A stretch of DNA of 34,776 bases, taken from Candidatus Dormiibacterota bacterium (lineage in GTDB: Bacteria; Chloroflexota; Dormibacteria; Aeolococcales; Aeolococcaceae). The notes under the pieces are model-generated. The model was given only the letters and a program-made list of their open reading frames with translations, was not told the origin of the DNA and did not search any database. This document shows positions 15,388 to 23,502 of this stretch, piece by piece (the first letter of the stretch is position 1; every line of letters begins with the position of its first letter). Both the position numbers and the translations under genes were made by a program. The stretch lies in the NCBI GenBank assembly GCA_003132525.1, contig PKXZ01000088.1:1-34776 (forward strand). Direction: 5' to 3'.

Positions 15388-16736
15388 CGCTTCGGCTGGT
15401 GAACCCGGCCACGGAGCAACCCGTGGCAGAGCTCAAGCGGGCCGGGGTGATCGAGACCGATCGCGCGGTTGCGGCGGCAAAGGTCGCATTCCCCGCATGG
15501 CGCTCGGTCGCTCCCGCTGACCGCGCACGCCTGCTTCGCAGACTCGCCGGACTCGTCGAGGACCATGGCGAGGAACTCGCCCTGCTGGAGACGAGAAACG
15601 TCGGCAAGCCGATCGCCGACTCGCGCGGCGAAGTGGGCATGGTGGCTGAGGTCTTCCACTACTACGCGGGCGCCGTCGACAAGCACTTCGGTCAGACGAT
15701 CCCGGTTGCCGGTGGCGTCGACCTGACGTTCCGGGAGCCACTCGGCGTCGTGGGATTGATCGTGCCATGGAACTTCCCGCTGAACATCTCGAGCTGGAAG
15801 GTCGGGCCCGCACTCGCCTGCGGCAACACCGTGGTCCTCAAGCCCGCCGAGCTGACCCCGATGACGGCGATCCGTCTGGCGGAGCTTGCGCTCCAGGCGG
15901 GAATTCCCGAGGGTGTGCTCAACGTCGTGGTGGGACCGGGACGTGTCGTCGGCGAACGCCTCATCCACCATCCCGACGTCGCCAAGATCGGCTTCACCGG
16001 CTCAACGGAAGTCGGTGTCGAAGTGATGCGTGGGGCCGCCGAGAGCATCAAGCGCGTGACCCTCGAGCTCGGCGGCAAATCGGCCAACATCGTCTTTGCC
16101 GACGCGGACCTCGAGCGTGCCGCGGCCGCCGCTCCGTACGCGGTCTTCGGCAACGCGGGGCAGGACTGCTGCGCGCGCTCACGCGTGCTCGTCCAACGCG
16201 ATGTGTACGACCGCTTTGTCGCGCTGCTCATCAGCGCCACCGGTGCGCTCCGCGTCGGTGATCCGGAAGATGACGCGACCGAGATGGGTCCGCTCGTCTC
16301 GGCGAACCACCGTCAGACCGTGGCGTCGTTCGTCGAGTCCAAGCCGCTCTTCACCGGATCGATTCCCGATGGACCGGGTTTCTGGTATCCGTGCACCCTC
16401 GTCGAGGCGACCAACCATGACCGGATCGCGCGTGAGGAGGTCTTCGGGCCGGTCGCCGCGATCATCCCGTTCACCGACGAGGCGGATGCGGTGCGGATCG
16501 CGAACGACACCCCGTACGGATTGTCCGGTTCGATCTGGACCAGCAACGGCGCGCGCGCGCTTCGAGTTGCGCGAGCACTCGACACCGGTGTCCTCTCGAT
16601 CAACAGCAATTCCTCGGTGCGCGTCTCCACACCATTTGGCGGCTTCAAACAATCCGGGTTCGGACGCGAGCTCGGGATGAACGGCCTCGACGGCTACTCC
16701 GAGGTCAAGAACGTCTACATCTCCACGGAGGGCTGA
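15384..16736 (+). CDS. aldC: NAD(P)-dependent aldehyde dehydrogenase, AldC-like
   Basis: The 450-residue enzyme has the family's IVPWNFPLNISSWKVGPALA (126-145), general base Glu228 in TLELGGKS, and catalytic Cys262 in GQDCCARSR. EEVFGPVAAIIPF and the C-terminal FGGFKQSGFGRELG are intact. It is shorter than the usual 480-500 residues, because about 20 residues are missing between DATEMGPLVS and the EEVFGPV block. M. tuberculosis AldC (Rv2858c, about 455 residues) is similarly short and has the same neighbours. In the proposed pathway it oxidises a gamma-glutamyl aldehyde to the acid before hydrolysis by the PuuD-like protein. Confidence 0.87.
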   Translation: MTLRLVNPATEQPVAELKRAGVIETDRAVAAAKVAFPAWRSVAPADRARLLRRLAGLVEDHGEELALLETRNVGKPIADSRGEVGMVAEVFHYYAGAVDKHFGQTIPVAGGVDLTFREPLGVVGLIVPWNFPLNISSWKVGPALACGNTVVLKPAELTPMTAIRLAELALQAGIPEGVLNVVVGPGRVVGERLIHHPDVAKIGFTGSTEVGVEVMRGAAESIKRVTLELGGKSANIVFADADLERAAAAAPYAVFGNAGQDCCARSRVLVQRDVYDRFVALLISATGALRVGDPEDDATEMGPLVSANHRQTVASFVESKPLFTGSIPDGPGFWYPCTLVEATNHDRIAREEVFGPVAAIIPFTDEADAVRIANDTPYGLSGSIWTSNGARALRVARALDTGVLSINSNSSVRVSTPFGGFKQSGFGRELGMNGLDGYSEVKNVYISTEG

Positions 16737-16743
16737 CAGCGCG

Positions 16744-17511
16744 ATGGGACGTCTTGAGGGCAAGGTTGCCGTGATCACCGGCGCGGCAGGTGGTATCGGG
16801 CGCGAGGCGGCAATGCTCTTTTCCCGAGAGGGGGCCACGGTGGTCGTCGCCGACACGGGACGCTCCGCCGGTGCTCAGACGGCGGCGGACTGCGAGCGCG
16901 CGAGCTTCGTCGAGGTGGACGTCAGCGACGCCAACAGTGTCGCCGCGATGTACGCGGCTGCGGTCGTCGCCTACGGTGGCATCGACATCCTTTACAACAA
17001 CGCGGGAATCATGCCGCCCGACGACGATTCGATCCTCACCACCGAGCCGGACGCGTGGGATCGAGTGCAAGCGGTGAACGCCAAGGGCGTGTATCTCTGC
17101 TGCAAGTATGGGATCCCCCATCTCCTCGAGCGCGGCGGTGGCTCGGTGATCAACGTCGCGTCATTCGTGGCGCTGGTCGGAGCCGCGACGTCGCAGATCG
17201 CTTATACGGCGTCGAAGGGGGCGGTGCTGTCGATGAGCCGGGAACTTGCCGTGCAGTTCGCGCGCCAGGGTGTTCGCGTCAACGCGCTCTGTCCGGGGCC
17301 GGTTGAGACGCCGTTGCTCATGCGCCTCTTTGCGGACAACCCTGCCGCGTACGAGCGGCGCCGCATTCACCTGCCCATGGGCCGCCTCGCCACGGCGCTC
17401 GAGATCGCCAATGCCGCGCTGTTCCTTGCCAGCGACGAGTCCTCATATGTCAACGGCGCGACGTTCCTCGTCGATGGCGGGCTCACCGCAGCGTATGTGA
17501 CCCCGGAGTAG
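16744..17511 (+). CDS. short-chain dehydrogenase/reductase
   Basis: This 255-residue classical SDR has the NAD(P) loop TGAAGGIG (12-19), NNAG (85-88), Asn113, and the catalytic Ser140, Tyr154 and Lys158 (YTASK). Asp37 after beta-2 (VVVADTG) points to NAD rather than NADP. It lies 7 bp after aldC, as Rv2857c does in M. tuberculosis. SDRs of this type oxidise alcohols to carbonyls or the reverse. In an operon without an amine oxidase, it could convert a gamma-glutamylated amino alcohol to the aldehyde used by AldC. The alternative, a fatty-acid-type reductase, has no support from neighbours. Confidence 0.87.
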   Translation: MGRLEGKVAVITGAAGGIGREAAMLFSREGATVVVADTGRSAGAQTAADCERASFVEVDVSDANSVAAMYAAAVVAYGGIDILYNNAGIMPPDDDSILTTEPDAWDRVQAVNAKGVYLCCKYGIPHLLERGGGSVINVASFVALVGAATSQIAYTASKGAVLSMSRELAVQFARQGVRVNALCPGPVETPLLMRLFADNPAAYERRRIHLPMGRLATALEIANAALFLASDESSYVNGATFLVDGGLTAAYVTPE

Positions 17512-17612
17512 ACCGCTCCGCGGGCGGTGTAACCCGGGGGCATACTCTCCGCATCTCCATTCACAGAAACGGGCTACGGCCGGTCCGATCGTCGGTGTCA
17601 TGATCCGAGCGC
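17512..17612. promoter_or_regulatory. spacer after the amine operon
   Basis: In this 101-bp spacer, ACCGC (17513-17517) and GCGGT (17525-17529) can form a weak stem right after the SDR stop. GCATACTCT around 17540-17548 offers a possible -10 element for the PKS gene. I see no clear -35 or U-tract. The genes on either side belong to unrelated pathways, so a transcription boundary is expected here. Confidence 0.25.
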
Positions 17613-18713
17613 ATGGTTGTTGAGGCGGCGATCCGCTCCCCGGCGCTGCCCGATCGCCGCGCCGTGTGGCCGGTGCTCGCGCCGGTCACGATCGACGGGA
17701 TCGGTACCGCGGTACCGGCGCACGAGGTCGATGGCGACGAGGTGCTCCGCCTGATCACCCAGGTGTGGCCGAGGCTGGAGCGGCGGGTGAGCCTGTTCAC
17801 CGAGGAGCTCTCCGGCACCCATCGCTTCCTGGTGCGGCCGATCGAGGAAGCGCTGCTGGCGCTCACGCCAGGCGACCAGGCGGCTCGGTATGCGGCCGAG
17901 GCGACACCGCTGGCCATCGCCGCAGCTGAGCGAGCGATCGTCGACGCCGGCGTCGCGATCGCCGACATCGGCCTGATCGTCGTGTCGTCGTGCACCGGCT
18001 TCGTGCTCCCCGGCGTTGACGTCGCCTTGATCAATCATCTCGGCCTGCGACGCGATATCCGGCGCATGCCGTTCATGAACTTCGGATGCGCCGGGGGTGC
18101 GGCGGCACTGACCTGGGCGTCCGACTGGGTGCGCTCGCATCCCGAGGAATCGGCGCTGGTGGTCGCGGTGGAGGTGCCGTCGCTCACGTTCCGACCGGCC
18201 GACACGTCCGCTGACAACCTCTTGAGCGTGCTCGTGTTCGGCGATGGGGCCGGTGCCGCGGTGCTGCGTGCCGGATCGGTCCCTGGTCAACTCGGCATCG
18301 GCAGGACAGGGCACCAGTTGGTGGCGTCGACCACCGAGGCGCTCGGCTTCGAGCAAGCCGACGACGGATTCCGGGTGGTGGTATCGCGCCAGCTCCCGCG
18401 CCTTCTCGAGACACACCTCCCCGCCCTCGTCGACGATTTCATCGGTCCGGCATCCGAGCTGGACGTCGTCGCCCTGCATCCCGGCGGCCAGGCCATCGTG
18501 GATGCGGTGACCCGGTCGCTCGGTCTGCATGAGCGTCAGGTTGGCGCGACCCAACGCGTCATGCGGAGCACCGGCAACACGTCATCGGCCGCCATCCTCT
18601 TCGTGCTGCAGGAGCTCGCGGCACAGTTGCCGGCCGCCGACGGTCGTGGTCTCGCCGCCGCATTCGGGCCCGGGTTGACCGTCGAGCTCATCGAGTTGCG
18701 CTGGGCCTCGTGA
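17613..18713 (+). CDS. type III polyketide synthase, alkylresorcinol/alkylpyrone type
   Basis: The 366-residue protein is a chalcone-synthase-fold enzyme with the complete triad: Cys159 (MNFGCAGGAAAL), His289 (VALHPGGQAIVDAV) and Asn322 (STGNTSSAAILF). Type III PKSs extend an acyl-CoA starter with malonyl-CoA and cyclise the product. The two genes beside it, an isoprenylcysteine-methyltransferase-like protein and a FAD oxidoreductase, match the srsA-srsB-srsC set of Streptomyces griseus, which makes methylated and hydroxylated phenolic lipids. A long-chain acyl starter is thus the best guess. The ATG lies 101 bp after the amine operon; the GTG of the next gene overlaps this stop codon. Confidence 0.9.
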   Translation: MVVEAAIRSPALPDRRAVWPVLAPVTIDGIGTAVPAHEVDGDEVLRLITQVWPRLERRVSLFTEELSGTHRFLVRPIEEALLALTPGDQAARYAAEATPLAIAAAERAIVDAGVAIADIGLIVVSSCTGFVLPGVDVALINHLGLRRDIRRMPFMNFGCAGGAAALTWASDWVRSHPEESALVVAVEVPSLTFRPADTSADNLLSVLVFGDGAGAAVLRAGSVPGQLGIGRTGHQLVASTTEALGFEQADDGFRVVVSRQLPRLLETHLPALVDDFIGPASELDVVALHPGGQAIVDAVTRSLGLHERQVGATQRVMRSTGNTSSAAILFVLQELAAQLPAADGRGLAAAFGPGLTVELIELRWAS

Positions 18714-19309
18714 ACCGGCGGGCGCGCACCGCCCTGGTGCTCGCGAACGGAGCGCAGCGCCTCGTCGAGCTGCGGATCTCGTCACGGAACCGGGCCACCC
18801 TCGGCCGCGCTGAGCAGGCGTCGCCGTCCACCTATCCGGCGATGGTGGCTGCTCATGTGGCGCTGTTTGTCGTGTGCGTCTGGCCGCGGCCGGCGCGCCG
18901 CGTGCCACATGTCGTGGAGATCGGAGCCCTGGCCGGGCTGGCGGCGGCAACCATCCTGCGTCTTTGGGTGATCAGAACCCTTGGCACGAGCTGGAACGTG
19001 ACCGCTCACGTCTCGCCAAATATGCACATCGAGACCGATGGTCCATATCGATGGATCCGCCATCCGAACTATGTCGCGGTGGTGCTCGAATTCGCGTGTC
19101 TGCCCCTTGCTGTCGGCGCGGTGCCGGAAGCCGCAGCTCTCTCGATCGCCAACGCGCTCGTCCTCGTTCCCCGGATTCGGGCCGAAGAGGCGTTGCTCGA
19201 TGCGCTTCCCGGGTATCGGGACGCATTCGCCGGTGTCCCCCGCTTCATCCCGAGCCTCGGCCGGCGGAGCGTCAGACCCCGGCCAGGGAGAGCCAGTCCC
19301 GAGGCGTGA
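18710..19309 (+). CDS. isoprenylcysteine carboxyl methyltransferase (ICMT) family protein, SrsB-like
   Basis: The 199-residue protein has three or four membrane segments (about 43-58, 69-86 and 118-153). The SAM-binding signature follows: IETDGPYRWIRHPNYVAVVL (107-126) and RIRAEEALLDALPGYRDAF (154-172). Bacteria lack prenylated CAAX proteins, and ICMT-like enzymes next to type III PKSs O-methylate alkylresorcinols, as SrsB does. The GTG overlaps the PKS stop (GTGA), which indicates translational coupling. Its 3' end overlaps the convergent FAD gene by 38 bp. Confidence 0.87.
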   Translation: MNRRARTALVLANGAQRLVELRISSRNRATLGRAEQASPSTYPAMVAAHVALFVVCVWPRPARRVPHVVEIGALAGLAAATILRLWVIRTLGTSWNVTAHVSPNMHIETDGPYRWIRHPNYVAVVLEFACLPLAVGAVPEAAALSIANALVLVPRIRAEEALLDALPGYRDAFAGVPRFIPSLGRRSVRPRPGRASPEA

Positions 19310-20447
19310 GATCGCGGAACGTCTGGTAGCCGCAGTTGATGGCCACGAGCTTGCCGAGCGCGCGCGGATCGCGAACGGCGCGTTCGAGTGCGCGGCGGCT
19401 CAGGTGAGGCGACCTTGCGAGGAAGAGCGCCAGCTGGGTGAGACGGCGGCGGTCCCGCACCAGCTGGATATGGTCGCGCGCATAACGGGCCTCGGCGACC
19501 TCGATCGGAACGCGAGCAGTGAGGAAGTCGCCCACGTTTTCGGCGACGCGTTCGGCCAGGAGCATCCCGATGGCGATGCCGTCGCCCGTGGTCGGATCGT
19601 CGTAGCCGGAGGCGTCACCGACCAGGAAGACGCCGTGCTCCGCGACCCTCCGGACGCGCTGATGGAACTGCGCGGCACCGAGTGGTCCCGAGACCAGCTC
19701 CGCGTCGCGGAGCGCCGGGACGCTTCGACGCGCGGCCGCCGCGTAGCTGCGGGGAGTCACTGGCGGCTGCGACCGCTCGGTCAGGATCGAGACGAGCAAC
19801 AGGTCAGGTCCGACGGGCGCTTCATACCACTCATGATCTCCGGCGAGAGTCACGGTGATCGCGTTCAGGTCGCGCGTCTCGACCCGCCAGTGGCCCGCGA
19901 GTCCGTAGCGCAGACGTGCTCGCGGCGAGACCCGCAGTCCCATCCAGGAACGGATCGGCGAATGCAGGCCATCGGCGGCGATCACAGCGCGGGCTCGGAT
20001 CTCGCCGGAGGTCGTGGTCACCCCGGTCACCCTGCCGGCATCGCGAATCAGGCGAGTGACACATTCGGCCTCCCGCACGACGGCGAAGGGCTCGCGGCGC
20101 ACTGCGTCCACGAGGACGGCGTCGAAGCTGGTGCGGCGCACACCCAGCCCATGCGCCGGTCCGCCACCCGGCGGCGCAGGGAACGGCACCTTCACCCGGG
20201 CAGCCGCGCTCGAGTGCTGGTAGGTGACGCCCGCAATCGGGCGGGCACCGGTCGCGAGGACGTGCTCGAGGAGGCCCATCCTCCTCAACGCCTCGACGCC
20301 GGGTGGCATGACCCCCTCCCCACACGCCTTGTCTCGGGGGAATCGGGCGCGATCCACGAGCACCACCTTGTGGCCCGCTCGTGCAAGGAGCAGCGCTGCC
20401 GTGGCGCCGCTCGGACCCGCGCCCACGACGACAGCGTCAGTGTCCAT
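19272..20447 (-). CDS. FAD-dependent oxidoreductase, SrsC / geranylgeranyl-reductase-like
   Basis: The 391-residue protein begins with the dinucleotide loop VVVGAGPSGATAALLLARAG, followed by FPRDKACGEGVMPPGVEALR, a motif of the geranylgeranyl-reductase and aromatic hydroxylase group. The second FAD motif is VFLVGDASGYDDPTTGDGIA. Either hydroxylation of an aromatic ring or reduction of isoprenoid double bonds is possible in this group. Its position opposite a type III PKS and an ICMT gene favours a phenolic-lipid hydroxylase like SrsC, which turns the resorcinol ring into a quinol or quinone. It is convergent with, and overlaps, the methyltransferase gene, so antisense effects are possible. 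Confidence 0.82.
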   Translation of the reverse strand: MDTDAVVVGAGPSGATAALLLARAGHKVVLVDRARFPRDKACGEGVMPPGVEALRRMGLLEHVLATGARPIAGVTYQHSSAAARVKVPFPAPPGGGPAHGLGVRRTSFDAVLVDAVRREPFAVVREAECVTRLIRDAGRVTGVTTTSGEIRARAVIAADGLHSPIRSWMGLRVSPRARLRYGLAGHWRVETRDLNAITVTLAGDHEWYEAPVGPDLLLVSILTERSQPPVTPRSYAAAARRSVPALRDAELVSGPLGAAQFHQRVRRVAEHGVFLVGDASGYDDPTTGDGIAIGMLLAERVAENVGDFLTARVPIEVAEARYARDHIQLVRDRRRLTQLALFLARSPHLSRRALERAVRDPRALGKLVAINCGYQTFRDLTPRDWLSLAGV

Positions 20448-20521
20448 CAGCGGCCACTGTCGCAGAACGATCTGGTTGCAGGTGTACGGCAGCGTTCGGA
20501 CCCCGGAGGGATGATGGGTCG

Positions 20522-21766
20522 GTGAACTTCCTGTCCGGTTTGCACGGGGCGGTTGCGCTTGCCATCCTGCCGGGGCTGCTCTTCGCCGAAGAGGCAGGCG
20601 TCCCGCTTCCCTTTGCGCCTGGCGAGCTGACCCTGCTGGTGGCCGGCCTGCTCATCGCGTCAGGAGGGCTCAATCCGTACGCGTTCATACCTCTGGCGCT
20701 CGTCGCCTGCATCGCGGGTTCGCTCGTCGGATACAGCTGGGCGCGGGCGGTCGGGGATCGCGGGCTGAAGGGCCTCGCAAGGCGCCTGCGCCAGCAGCGC
20801 AATCTCGAGCGCGTCGAATCGCGGCTCCGCTCGGCTGGCTGGAAAGGGATCGCGATCAGCCGGCTCATCCCGGGCCTGCGCATCTACACCACGCTGGTTG
20901 CGGGCGCGGTGCGCGCTCCACGGCGTTCCTTCGTCCTCGCGATGGTGTCGTCGACGGTGTTGTGGGTGGCGGTCTACGTCGCGCTTGGAATCCTGATCGG
21001 GGTGCCGGTGGAGCACTTCCTCGATCGGATCCAGAAGCTCGCCGTGCAGGGAGCCATCCTCATCGTCATGGGCGTCGGCTGCTACCTCGCCGTCCGCAAG
21101 ACGCCATCCTCCTCCGGGGCCGGGCTGGTGCGAGTACCTCGATGGGTGCGCGTCGTCCTCGCCGCATTGCTCGACATCGGTGTCGTGGCCAGCATCGTCA
21201 CCGGCTTGCTTGCGCTCGGCCGCCTGCTCGGTGTCGGATTCGGCAGCGGCTGGCTCGACGGCGTCGTGGTGGTGCTCGTCGTCGGCGCCTTCTATGTGAT
21301 CGTCGCCAGGCGCAGCGCCGGGGCGACCGCGGGCGAGGTCTTGCTCCAGACGAGCTATATCAGCGGCCACGGGCTCCCGCTCAAACCACGCGCGGCACTC
21401 GACGCCGTGCGTTCGCTGGTGAGCAGGCCGGACGACGAACTGACCGCGACCGGAGACCTGCTCCATGCGCTCGGCGACGCCAACCGGCTGCGGATCGTCA
21501 CGCAGTTGCTGGATCGTCCGATGAAGCTCGACGAGCTCGCAGCGCGAACGAAGCTGTCCCCCTTTGAAGTGCGCCACCAGCTGGATCGGTTTCAGTCGAC
21601 GGGAGTGCTCGTCGTCACCGGCCAGGAACCGGACGCCACCTACTCGATCCGCGCTGACATCCGCCACGTGCTCGTGCAGCTGCTGGCAATCATCGAGACG
21701 ACCGCGATTGCCACGCCGGCGCATGAGTCCATACCGAGCCAGCCGCAAGCCAACCCCGTCAGCTGA
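20522..21766 (+). CDS. DedA-family membrane protein fused to a second TM domain and an ArsR-like winged helix
   Basis: The 414-residue product starts at GTG 20522, with GGAGG (20505-20509) 12 nt upstream. Residues 1-192 are a DedA/SNARE-associated domain: FAEEAGVPLPFAPGE (21-35), SLVGYSWARAVGDRG and the conserved ISRLIPGLRIYTTLVAGAVR (112-131). Residues 207-277 have two hydrophobic segments followed by RRSAGATAGEVLLQTSY, recalling the RDD family. Residues 308-392 form a winged-helix domain (LLHALGDANRLRIVTQLLDR, then MKLDELAARTKLSPFEVRHQ). DedA proteins help flip undecaprenyl phosphate or phospholipids. A membrane-tethered DNA-binding domain on one is not something I know of. No break or frame change separates the three parts. 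Confidence 0.83.
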   Translation: MNFLSGLHGAVALAILPGLLFAEEAGVPLPFAPGELTLLVAGLLIASGGLNPYAFIPLALVACIAGSLVGYSWARAVGDRGLKGLARRLRQQRNLERVESRLRSAGWKGIAISRLIPGLRIYTTLVAGAVRAPRRSFVLAMVSSTVLWVAVYVALGILIGVPVEHFLDRIQKLAVQGAILIVMGVGCYLAVRKTPSSSGAGLVRVPRWVRVVLAALLDIGVVASIVTGLLALGRLLGVGFGSGWLDGVVVVLVVGAFYVIVARRSAGATAGEVLLQTSYISGHGLPLKPRAALDAVRSLVSRPDDELTATGDLLHALGDANRLRIVTQLLDRPMKLDELAARTKLSPFEVRHQLDRFQSTGVLVVTGQEPDATYSIRADIRHVLVQLLAIIETTAIATPAHESIPSQPQANPVS

Positions 21767-21768
21767 AC

Positions 21769-21812
21769 AGACGCACCGCAGGCGAGCCCTCGGGCCCGCC
21801 CACGGTGCGTCT
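21769..21812. terminator. bidirectional terminator between convergent genes
   Basis: AGACGCACCG (21769-21778) and CGGTGCGTCT (21803-21812) make a perfect 10-bp stem. An inner stem GGCG (21781-21784) with CGCC (21797-21800), plus CCC/GGG pairing, extends it to a long structure. It lies 2 bp after the DedA-fusion stop and 14 bp beyond the convergent aldehyde dehydrogenase stop, where a shared terminator is expected. There is no U-tract on either side. Confidence 0.75.
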
Positions 21813-21826
21813 CTGCCCTGGTCTCG

Positions 21827-23329
21827 TCAGATCTGGATGCAGACCGCCTTGGTCTCGAGGTAATTGTTCAGCGCGTCGTGACCCATCTCGCGGCCCCACC
21901 CGGATTCCTTGTAGCCACCGAAGGGGAGCGCCGCGTCAAAGATGTTGTAGCAGTTGACCCAAACTGTTCCGGCGCGCAGCTGCGCAGCCATGCGGTGCGC
22001 CTTGCTCACGTCGCTGGTCCAGATTCCCGCGGCCAACCCGTAATTCGAGTCGTTGGCGACATCGCCGATCTCCCGGGGATCGTCGAAGGGCATCGCGGTG
22101 ACGACCGGGCCGAAGATCTCCTCGCGCACGACCTTCATATCGGGGTTGGTGTCCACCAGCACCGTCGGCTGGACGAAGTAGCCGCGGTCGCCGATACGGT
22201 CGCCGCCGCAGGTGGCATGCGCGCCCTCGGCAAATCCCGAGGACAGGTAGCCCGTGACGCGCGCGAACTGCTCTTCCGAGACGAGTGGCCCCATCTCCGT
22301 GTCCGCGTCCGTGCCGGGTCCCACCTTGATGTTCTTCGCCGCCTCGGTCACTCCTTCCACGACGCGGTCGAAGTTCTGGCGCTCGACGTAGAGGCGCGAT
22401 CCGGCGCAGCAACACTGTCCGTGGTTGAAGAAGATGGCGCTGGCGGCGCCGGCGGCCGCGGCGTCCGGGTCGGCATCGGCGAACACGATGTTCGGCGACT
22501 TGCCACCGAGCTCGAGGGTGACCTTCTTGAGGTTTCCGGCTGCTGCTTTCACGATCAGCTTGCCGACCTCGGTCGAACCCGTGAACGCCACCTTGTCAAC
22601 TCCGTCGTGCGCAGCGAGTGCAGCGCCGGCGTCGCCGAAGCCGGTCACGATGTTGACAACGCCCTTCGGCAGGCCCGCTTCGAGCATCAGCTCGCCGAGC
22701 CGGATGGCGGAGAGCGGCGTCTGCTCCGCGGGCTTGAGCACGATCGTGCACCCGGACGCGAGGGCCGGCCCGAGTTTCCACGCCGCCATCAGCAAAGGAA
22801 AGTTCCAGGGGATGATCTGAGCGACGACGCCGACCGGCTCGCGCAACGTATACGCATGCCAGCGCGCGCCCGGCGCATACGGCACGGAGATCGGGATGGT
22901 GTTGCCCTCGATCTTGGTCGTCCAGCCCGCCATGTAGCGGAACAGGTCGGCCGCAAGAGGCACATCCGCTGCCCGCGCGATGGTCAACGGTTTGCCGTTG
23001 TCGAGCGACTCCAGCTGTGCGAGCTCCTCGATGTTTGCCTCGATGAGATCACCGATCCGCCAGATGATCTTTCCCCGGTCCGAGGAAGACATGGTCCGCC
23101 AGGGCCCGTCATCGAACGCGCGCCGTGCGGCGCGTACGGCGCGATTGATGTCCTCAGCCTCACCGTACGCGACGTCGGCGAGACGCTCGCCGGTCGCCGG
23201 GTTCGGTGTCGAAAATGTCTTGCCCGAAGCCGCGTCGACCCACTCGCCGTCGATCAGGAGCTTTTTCGAACCACGTCCGAGTGCATCGACTCGCTCTGCG
23301 ATCTGCTGGTCCATGTGAGCAACAGCCAT
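21827..23329 (-). CDS. NAD(P)-dependent aldehyde dehydrogenase (betaine/retinal/glycolaldehyde type)
   Basis: The 500-residue enzyme starts at ATG 23327-23329, with GGAGG (23336-23340) 6 nt upstream; the open frame extends further 5' but carries no similarity. It is a full-length class 1-like aldehyde dehydrogenase with IIPWNFPLLMAAWKLGPALA, TLELGGKSPNIVFADAD, the catalytic Cys in HGQCCCAGSR, EEIFGPVVTAMPF, and the end ALPFGGYKESGWGREMGHDA. Substrate choice cannot be read from the sequence. It is transcribed divergently from the aldolase operon from a shared 173-bp region, so it may oxidise an aldehyde released by that aldolase. It is not closely related to the AldC-like enzyme at 15384. Confidence 0.9.
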   Translation of the reverse strand: MAVAHMDQQIAERVDALGRGSKKLLIDGEWVDAASGKTFSTPNPATGERLADVAYGEAEDINRAVRAARRAFDDGPWRTMSSSDRGKIIWRIGDLIEANIEELAQLESLDNGKPLTIARAADVPLAADLFRYMAGWTTKIEGNTIPISVPYAPGARWHAYTLREPVGVVAQIIPWNFPLLMAAWKLGPALASGCTIVLKPAEQTPLSAIRLGELMLEAGLPKGVVNIVTGFGDAGAALAAHDGVDKVAFTGSTEVGKLIVKAAAGNLKKVTLELGGKSPNIVFADADPDAAAAGAASAIFFNHGQCCCAGSRLYVERQNFDRVVEGVTEAAKNIKVGPGTDADTEMGPLVSEEQFARVTGYLSSGFAEGAHATCGGDRIGDRGYFVQPTVLVDTNPDMKVVREEIFGPVVTAMPFDDPREIGDVANDSNYGLAAGIWTSDVSKAHRMAAQLRAGTVWVNCYNIFDAALPFGGYKESGWGREMGHDALNNYLETKAVCIQI

Positions 23330-23502
23330 GTGGTACCTCCTGGACGCTCTCAAGCGGCATTTACAGCCGCTTCCGTCCATCCAATCTACTCCTTGCAAGG
23401 ACGCAATTCCAGGCCTGCCCGCAGCTGCGGTGTTGCGTTCCATCCTCGCGGATGGATAGAGTCCTCACACAGAGCGGATCGTTGACGGGAGCGAGTGGGC
23501 CA
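23330..23502. promoter_or_regulatory. divergent control region rich in palindromes
   Basis: The 173-bp spacer lies between the aldehyde dehydrogenase and aldolase genes. It holds a 7-bp stem AAGCGGC (23352-23358) with GCCGCTT (23366-23372), a perfect 10-bp palindrome CCTTGCAAGG (23391-23400), and a perfect 12-bp palindrome CCGCAGCTGCGG (23419-23430). The last is framed by ACGCAA (23401-23406) and TTGCGT (23433-23438). A possible plus promoter is TTGCGT, 18 bp, TAGAGT (23457-23462), with CATCC/GGATG (23441-23445, 23450-23454) inside the spacer. GGGAG (23487-23491) precedes the aldolase start by 11 nt. Operator function is inferred. Confidence 0.45.

Noticed and set aside
13315-16736. Standard E. 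coli-type Puu putrescine pathway
   Set aside because: The essential PuuB oxidase and GABA transaminase are missing, and gene order and the short aldehyde dehydrogenase match the mycobacterial glnA4/aldC cluster better.
23452-23502. Earlier ATG start for the aldolase
   Set aside because: The extra 17 residues have no family match, and the region overlaps the likely promoter elements.
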